Shown here one piece after another: positions 60,167 to 64,000 of a stretch of 64,000 nt of DNA. The notes beneath the pieces are model-generated. The model worked only from the letters and a program-made list of their open reading frames with translations. It was not told the DNA's origin and made no database searches. This DNA is from Labrys okinawensis (GTDB taxonomy: Bacteria > Pseudomonadota > Alphaproteobacteria > Rhizobiales > Labraceae). The stretch is from positions 124,001 through 188,000 of the forward strand of contig NZ_PUEJ01000006.1 in NCBI RefSeq assembly GCF_002982075.1, written 5' to 3'. Position 1 is the stretch's first letter; each line of letters begins with the position of its first letter. Made by a program: the position numbers and the translations under genes.

Positions 60167-61207
60167 TTAGCCGATCCCGTCGTTCCAGCCCCATTCGTCG
60201 GCGAGGGCGAGGCATTCGCGCCAGGGAGCCACGGCATCGCAGGTCGTCACCGAGCGCAGCGATGCCGCCGCCGCGGCATGGGCGAGCGCCAGGCAGCGCC
60301 GGAGTTCCCAGCCCTCGTGGAACCCGTAGAGAAAACCGGCGGCAAACGCATCGCCCGCCCCGTTGGCACCTGCGATCACCGACTTGGGCACGCGGATGGA
60401 TGGCTGCGTGACGATGTCGCCATCCCGGGTCACGGCGACGGCCCCGGTCGGAAAATGCGCCGCCACCACCTGGCAGCTGCCGGCCTCCAGGACCTTGCGC
60501 GCCGCCCTGATACAGGCCTCGACCACGGTGCGGTCGTCCCGCACCGTCTCCTCCTCGCCGATCGCGCCCATCTCGCTGTCATTGACGATGAGCAGATCGA
60601 GATGGGGCAGCAGCGGGCGAACCAGTTCGCGCAGGCGCGCCGGCGAAGCGGTGGCCAGTTCCAGATTGGTGATCAGGCCGGCCTGCCTCGCCATGCGCAG
60701 CACGGTCAGCCAGCCATTGGCGTCGCCGTTCCAGGGGGCGTCCATCTTCTTGTGCACGCCGGGCAGGCCGAGATGGAGGATGCGCCCTTTCGTGTCGGTG
60801 AAATCGAAATGGTCCGGCGTCATCAGCGAGGCGGCGCCGGGATTGAAGATATGGGTGCGGCGGCCGCTGCGCTGGGAGGTATAGGCGTCGGTGTGCAAGG
60901 TGCGGGCTTCCCGCGTCATCACCAGGCGGCGGCGGTCGATGCCATAGCGGTCGGCCTCGGCATGGAGCAGGCGCCCGTCCTCGTCCTCGCCGATCAGGCC
61001 CTGCGTCTCCACCCAGATGTCCGGATCGAGGCGCTTGATATCGATGGCGAGGTTGCAGCCCGATCCGCCGCCACGCGCTTCCTCGTTCAGGATCTCGGCA
61101 AGGCCGTCCTCGCCCGGCCAATACTCCACCAGCTTGTTGCCGTCGACGCACCAGGTTCCGGCCGTGACGATACCGGAACGCGCCGAGGATGGACGCTCAC
61201 CCTGCAT
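60167..61207 (-). CDS. PfkB family carbohydrate kinase
   Basis: A 346-residue ribokinase-type enzyme. GGGSGCNLAIDIKRLDP is the substrate-binding strand, and GANGAGDAFAAGFLYG the anion-hole/catalytic motif (Asp of GAGD). The segment SQRSGRRTHIFNPGAASLM is reminiscent of sugar kinases with a lid over a small polyol. It probably phosphorylates the sugar imported by the neighbouring ABC system. GAGGA precedes the ATG. It is isolated on the minus strand. Confidence 0.88.
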   Translation of the reverse strand: MQGERPSSARSGIVTAGTWCVDGNKLVEYWPGEDGLAEILNEEARGGGSGCNLAIDIKRLDPDIWVETQGLIGEDEDGRLLHAEADRYGIDRRRLVMTREARTLHTDAYTSQRSGRRTHIFNPGAASLMTPDHFDFTDTKGRILHLGLPGVHKKMDAPWNGDANGWLTVLRMARQAGLITNLELATASPARLRELVRPLLPHLDLLIVNDSEMGAIGEEETVRDDRTVVEACIRAARKVLEAGSCQVVAAHFPTGAVAVTRDGDIVTQPSIRVPKSVIAGANGAGDAFAAGFLYGFHEGWELRRCLALAHAAAAASLRSVTTCDAVAPWRECLALADEWGWNDGIG

Positions 61208-61525
61208 TTCCTCTACCTGTTCGAAATGTCCGGCCGACAGCGAGACGCTTCGCGACTCACTGCTGCCTGGAGTTTATTTGTAGCGAAAAGAAACAATCAA
61301 TCGCCGCCATTTGCAATGGCGCGATTGCCGCGGCCGACAGCGCCCTGCCGCCTGCGGCGGCGAGGTGGTCAGCCGCGTCGCAACCGGCGGTAGTATCGCA
61401 GCGCGAATACTTGCGGCGACTTCAGGGGCGAAGGTAATTGGCGGCTTCTCCACTGCCCGCAGAAGCTGTTGTGTGAGGGCCGGTCCTGGAGTCATGCCCA
61501 CGGTATTGATGCTTGACCGAGCACC

Positions 61526-61609
61526 GTCGTTGCGAGCGTAGCGAAGCAATCCAGGAGCTATGGCACCGCGTCTACGAGCCCTGGATTGCTTCGCTACGCT
61601 CGCAATGAC
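61526..61609. repeat. Dispersed inverted repeat (TTGCGAGCGTAGCGAAGCAA type)
   Basis: Perfect 26-bp arms (61530-61555 and 61580-61605) start TTGCGAGCGTAGCGAAGCAA and end in CCAGG, with a 24-nt spacer. The flank GTCGTTGCG...CGCAATGAC extends the symmetry. Repeats of this wording are common between genes in many alphaproteobacteria. Confidence 0.8.
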
Positions 61610-61807
61610 CCGTGAGTCAAACGTCGCGACCATTGATATCATTCCGCCTGCCGTCTGCTCGTCTCGTCATGACAAGCGCCCTGTTTTGGGCTATGATCTC
61701 AAGATCTTAGGCGGGCTTACCCGTCAAGATGAACACCACATGAACGGTGTTGATAGCGAGAGTTCATCTGCTCTGGCTTAATGATTAACTTAAAGTAATT
61801 TCCAGGT

Positions 61808-61858
61808 GGAGAGGCTACTCGCCGGCCCTGGTGCGATTAAGGCCGGAACGACCTCTCC
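61808..61858 (+). promoter_or_regulatory. Structured leader of the Gly/Trp-rich gene
   Basis: GGAGAGG (61808-61814) pairs with CCTCTCC (61852-61858), and inside CCGGCC pairs with GGCCGG (61822-61827, 61841-61846). The stem ends right before GAGGAGTG, the ribosome-binding site of the gene at 61871, so folding could influence translation. This is inference from base pairing only. Confidence 0.4.
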
Positions 61859-61870
61859 GAGGAGTGTTCC

Positions 61871-62332
61871 ATGTTTCGTAAATTGCTGGTGGCCGCCGTG
61901 GCGGCCTTGACCCTGGGCGCCGCGACCATGACGGGGAACGGTCCGGCCGAAGCGCGCAGCAACGGCTATTTCTTTCCTCACCACGGCGGCGGCAACTGGG
62001 GCGGCGGGGGCCGTCACTGGGGCGGCGGCGGTTGGGGCGGATCGCGCTGGCGCGGCGACGGCTGGAGCGGCCGTCGTTGGGGCGGTGGCTGGGGCCACCG
62101 CCGCTGGTATGGCGGCGGCTACGGCCGGCGCTGGCGTGACGATGGCTGGGGCTGGGGTGCCGGTCTGGCGCTCGCCCCCCTTCTGCTGACGCCGGGCCTC
62201 TATGGGGGCTATGGCGGCTATTATGACGACGGTTATTACGATTACGCGCCGGCCTGCCGCTGGCGGCGGGTGCGGGTCTTGACCGATTATGGCTGGCGTA
62301 TCCGCCGTCAACGCATCTGCTACCGTTATTGA
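61871..62332 (+). CDS. Exported Gly/Trp/Arg-rich protein
   Basis: No family is recognised. The 153 residues begin with a signal peptide (MFRKLLVAAVAALTLGAATM, cleavage near AEA-RS). The mature part is made of Gly with Trp, Arg, His and Tyr (GGGNWGGGGRHWGGGGWGG and similar), then a hydrophobic segment LALAPLLLTPGLYGGYGGYY and a C-terminal RWRRVRVLTDYGWRIRRQRIC. Small Gly-rich exported proteins of this shape are common in Hyphomicrobiales, mostly of unknown role. AGGAGTG precedes the ATG. Confidence 0.7.
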   Translation: MFRKLLVAAVAALTLGAATMTGNGPAEARSNGYFFPHHGGGNWGGGGRHWGGGGWGGSRWRGDGWSGRRWGGGWGHRRWYGGGYGRRWRDDGWGWGAGLALAPLLLTPGLYGGYGGYYDDGYYDYAPACRWRRVRVLTDYGWRIRRQRICYRY

Positions 62333-62514
62333 GGCCTCTTGCGATCCGGGATCGTCCGCCTCCATGGAACGGTCCCGGATCGAACCGTCTTGCAGTGTCT
62401 CTCGTGACTGCGGAGTTTAATAGAAAATCTCTATCGTTCGACGAAAATTGATGCTTGATCGCCTTGGAACGAGGGCACATTCTTCCTCTCTGGAACTAGT
62501 CGAAAGAGAGTGGC

Positions 62515-62988
62515 ATGCCAGCCCACGAAGATTGGAATACCGCACGCGCGGCTGAACTCATCGCGGCAGGCCAGACGTTGGAAGGCCCGCTTCTGCCGAT
62601 CCTCCACTCCTTTGTGGAAACCTTCGGCTATGTCCCCGAGCCGGCCGTGCCGATGGTGGCCGAAGCGCTCAATCTCTCCCGCGCCGAGGTCCATGGCGTG
62701 GTGACGTTTTACCATGATTTCCGCAGGGAACCGGCCGGTGAGCATGTCATCAAGCTCTGCCGGGCCGAGGCCTGCCAATCCGCCGGCTGCGAGGCCTTGG
62801 CGGATCACCTCGTCGAGAAGCTCGGCATCGAGTTCGGCGAAACGACGCCGGATGGACGCGTTACACTCGAGCCGGTCTATTGCCTCGGCCTGTGCTCCAT
62901 CTCGCCCGCCGCGATGATCGACGGCCGCCTGGTGGCCAGGCTCGATGCCAAGCGCCTGGACAAGGCTCTTGAAGAGGTCGTACGATGA
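62515..62988 (+). CDS. fdsG: NAD-dependent formate dehydrogenase gamma subunit
   Basis: A 157-residue thioredoxin-like [2Fe-2S] protein of the NuoE/FdsG type. The four cluster cysteines follow the family spacing: Cys82 and Cys87 (LCRAEACQ), Cys123 and Cys127 (YCLGLCS). The YHDFRREPAG block is FdsG-like rather than NuoE-like, as is the opening MPAHEDWNTARAAELI. It passes electrons from formate oxidation to the FdsB flavin site. The stop overlaps the fdsB start (ATGA). Confidence 0.93.
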   Translation: MPAHEDWNTARAAELIAAGQTLEGPLLPILHSFVETFGYVPEPAVPMVAEALNLSRAEVHGVVTFYHDFRREPAGEHVIKLCRAEACQSAGCEALADHLVEKLGIEFGETTPDGRVTLEPVYCLGLCSISPAAMIDGRLVARLDAKRLDKALEEVVR

Positions 62989-64000
62989 CCATGCGCATCT
63001 ACGTTCCACGCGATGCCGCCGCCGTCGCCTGTGGCGCCGACGAACTCGCCGCAGCCCTCAAGGTCGCCGCGATCGCCCGCAAGCTCGACATCGAAATCAT
63101 CCGCAACGGCTCGCGGGGCATGGCCTGGCTCGATCCGCTGGTGGAACTGGTCACTCCCGAAGGCCGCATCGGCTACGGGCCGGCCGAGCCGGAGGACGCC
63201 GACAGCCTGATCGCCGCCTTCGCCGGCGACGGCGCCCATAAATTGCGCGTCGGCAAGCCCGAGGAACAGCCTTTCCTCAAGCGGCAGACCCGCCTGACCT
63301 TCGCGCGCGTCGGAATCGTCGATCCGCGCGATCTCGACGACTACAAGGCTCATGGCGGCCTCCAGGGCCTGGAAAAGGCCATCGCCATCGGCCCTGTCGC
63401 CATCGTGGACGAGGTCACCAAATCCGGCCTGCGCGGCCGCGGCGGCGCGGGCTTTCCGACCGGCATCAAGTGGAAGACGGTCGCCGATGCCGCCGGTCCC
63501 CAGAAATACATCGTCTGCAACGCCGACGAGGGCGACAGCGGCACCTTCGCCGACCGCATGCTGATGGAAGGCGACCCCTTCTGTCTGATCGAGGGCATGG
63601 CCATTGCCGGCCTCGCCACCGGCGCGACCAAAGGCTATGTCTATATCCGCTCCGAATATCCCCATGCCATCGCGGCGATGAAAGCGGCCATCGACAAGGC
63701 CCGCCGCGCCAATGTGCTCGGCAAGGGCATTCTCGGCTCGGCCCATGATTTCGACATGGAAACCCGCACCGGCGCCGGCGCCTATGTCTGCGGCGAGGAA
63801 ACATCCTTGCTCGAGAGCCTGGAAGGCAAGCGCGGCACCGTGCGCGCCAAGCCGCCACTGCCGGCCCATAAGGGCCTGTTCGGCAAGCCGACCGTGATCA
63901 ACAACGTGCTCTCCCTCGCCACCGTGCCGATCATCCTGGCGCAGGGCGCCGAGCACTACCGCGATTTCGGCATGGGCCGTTCGCGCGGCACCATGCCGAT
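62985..64000 (+). CDS. fdsB: NAD-dependent formate dehydrogenase beta subunit (partial)
   Basis: The first 338 codons are in the window; the 3' end is cut off. An N-terminal thioredoxin-like domain (about 1-115, TMRIYVPRDAAAVACGADEL) precedes the NuoF-type FMN/NADH domain with GLRGRGGAGFPTGIKWKTV and the FMN-binding YIVCNADEGDSGTF, then GAGAYVCGEETSLLESLEG. It takes electrons from the gamma subunit and reduces NAD+. Start is the ATG at 62985 overlapping the fdsG stop. fdsA should follow outside the window. Confidence 0.94.
   Translation, partial: MTMRIYVPRDAAAVACGADELAAALKVAAIARKLDIEIIRNGSRGMAWLDPLVELVTPEGRIGYGPAEPEDADSLIAAFAGDGAHKLRVGKPEEQPFLKRQTRLTFARVGIVDPRDLDDYKAHGGLQGLEKAIAIGPVAIVDEVTKSGLRGRGGAGFPTGIKWKTVADAAGPQKYIVCNADEGDSGTFADRMLMEGDPFCLIEGMAIAGLATGATKGYVYIRSEYPHAIAAMKAAIDKARRANVLGKGILGSAHDFDMETRTGAGAYVCGEETSLLESLEGKRGTVRAKPPLPAHKGLFGKPTVINNVLSLATVPIILAQGAEHYRDFGMGRSRGTMP

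Larger units (their letters stand above)
61208..61870. other. Intergenic region, 663 bp
   Basis: No protein gene is credible. It contains the PfkB promoter side (AT-rich 61260-61310), a dispersed inverted repeat at 61526-61609, and an AT-rich promoter-like stretch (61780-61800) with a structured leader (61808-61858) before the Gly/Trp-rich gene. The rest shows no recognisable feature. Confidence 0.5.

Overview
The window is GC-rich, gene-dense chromosomal DNA from an alphaproteobacterium, most likely of the order Hyphomicrobiales (Rhizobiales). The support is an Omp2b-type alphaproteobacterial porin, the def-fmt-truA order, a hut locus that uses formimidoylglutamate deiminase, many ABC importers, and dispersed palindromes of the kind common in that order. 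I cannot name a genus. There is no phage, insertion sequence, CRISPR array, rRNA or ordinary tRNA.

Layout. 0-13.6 kb: the end of a membrane protein, def-fmt-truA, a NIPSNAP protein, a hexapeptide acetyltransferase, a Gly/Ser-rich exported protein, murJ, an adenosine-kinase-like sugar kinase, a deoxyribosyltransferase-like protein, a 2-hydroxyacid dehydrogenase, an SH3 protein, a TrpF-like barrel without its catalytic Cys, and small enzymes and regulators. 13.6-17.9 kb: an RNA-repair or RNA-surveillance locus, namely the sigma-54 activator RtcR (CARF domain), a sigma-54 promoter with an IHF site, a Ro60/TROVE protein, and five tandem bacterial Y RNA (YrlA-like) genes. Three of the five carry textbook tRNA-mimic modules, and the RNA ligase/cyclase genes rtcB and rtcA are absent from the window. 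17.9-25.1 kb: MarR and LysR regulators with divergent partners (DUF1772, MFS exporter), a VOC protein and a porin. 25.5-35.5 kb: histidine utilisation, with hutU and hutC on one strand and hutF, two binding proteins, two permeases, an ATPase and a HutH-like protein on the other, controlled by CTTGTATATACAAG-type HutC operators. The HutH-like protein lacks the Ala-Ser-Gly triad that makes the MIO cofactor.

35.6-42.1 kb: one minus-strand operon, lacI-binding protein-permease-permease-ATPase-glycoside hydrolase, with two palindromic LacI operators 21 bp apart. 42.3-46.6 kb: a DUF2569 protein, an exported protein, and a two-gene N,N-dimethylformamidase-like pair (small subunit, then large). 46.7-61.2 kb: a carbohydrate or polyol region with a DeoR-BtpA-FGGY kinase-HAD phosphatase operon, a short-chain dehydrogenase, a ROK repressor, a complete ABC importer with an embedded Gfo/Idh oxidoreductase, a second DUF2569 paralogue and a PfkB kinase. 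61.9-64 kb: a Gly/Trp/Arg-rich exported protein and the start of an NAD-dependent formate dehydrogenase operon (fdsG, fdsB), cut by the window edge.

The most interesting system is the RtcR-Ro60-Y RNA locus. Compensatory base changes between the five RNA copies support a common fold of outer stem, internal loop, inner stem and a circularly permuted tRNA-like head. The last copy even keeps an A-CCA sequence after a 7-bp acceptor stem. Several families of inverted-repeat elements are scattered between genes, and one of them supplies the C-terminal codons of three unrelated genes.
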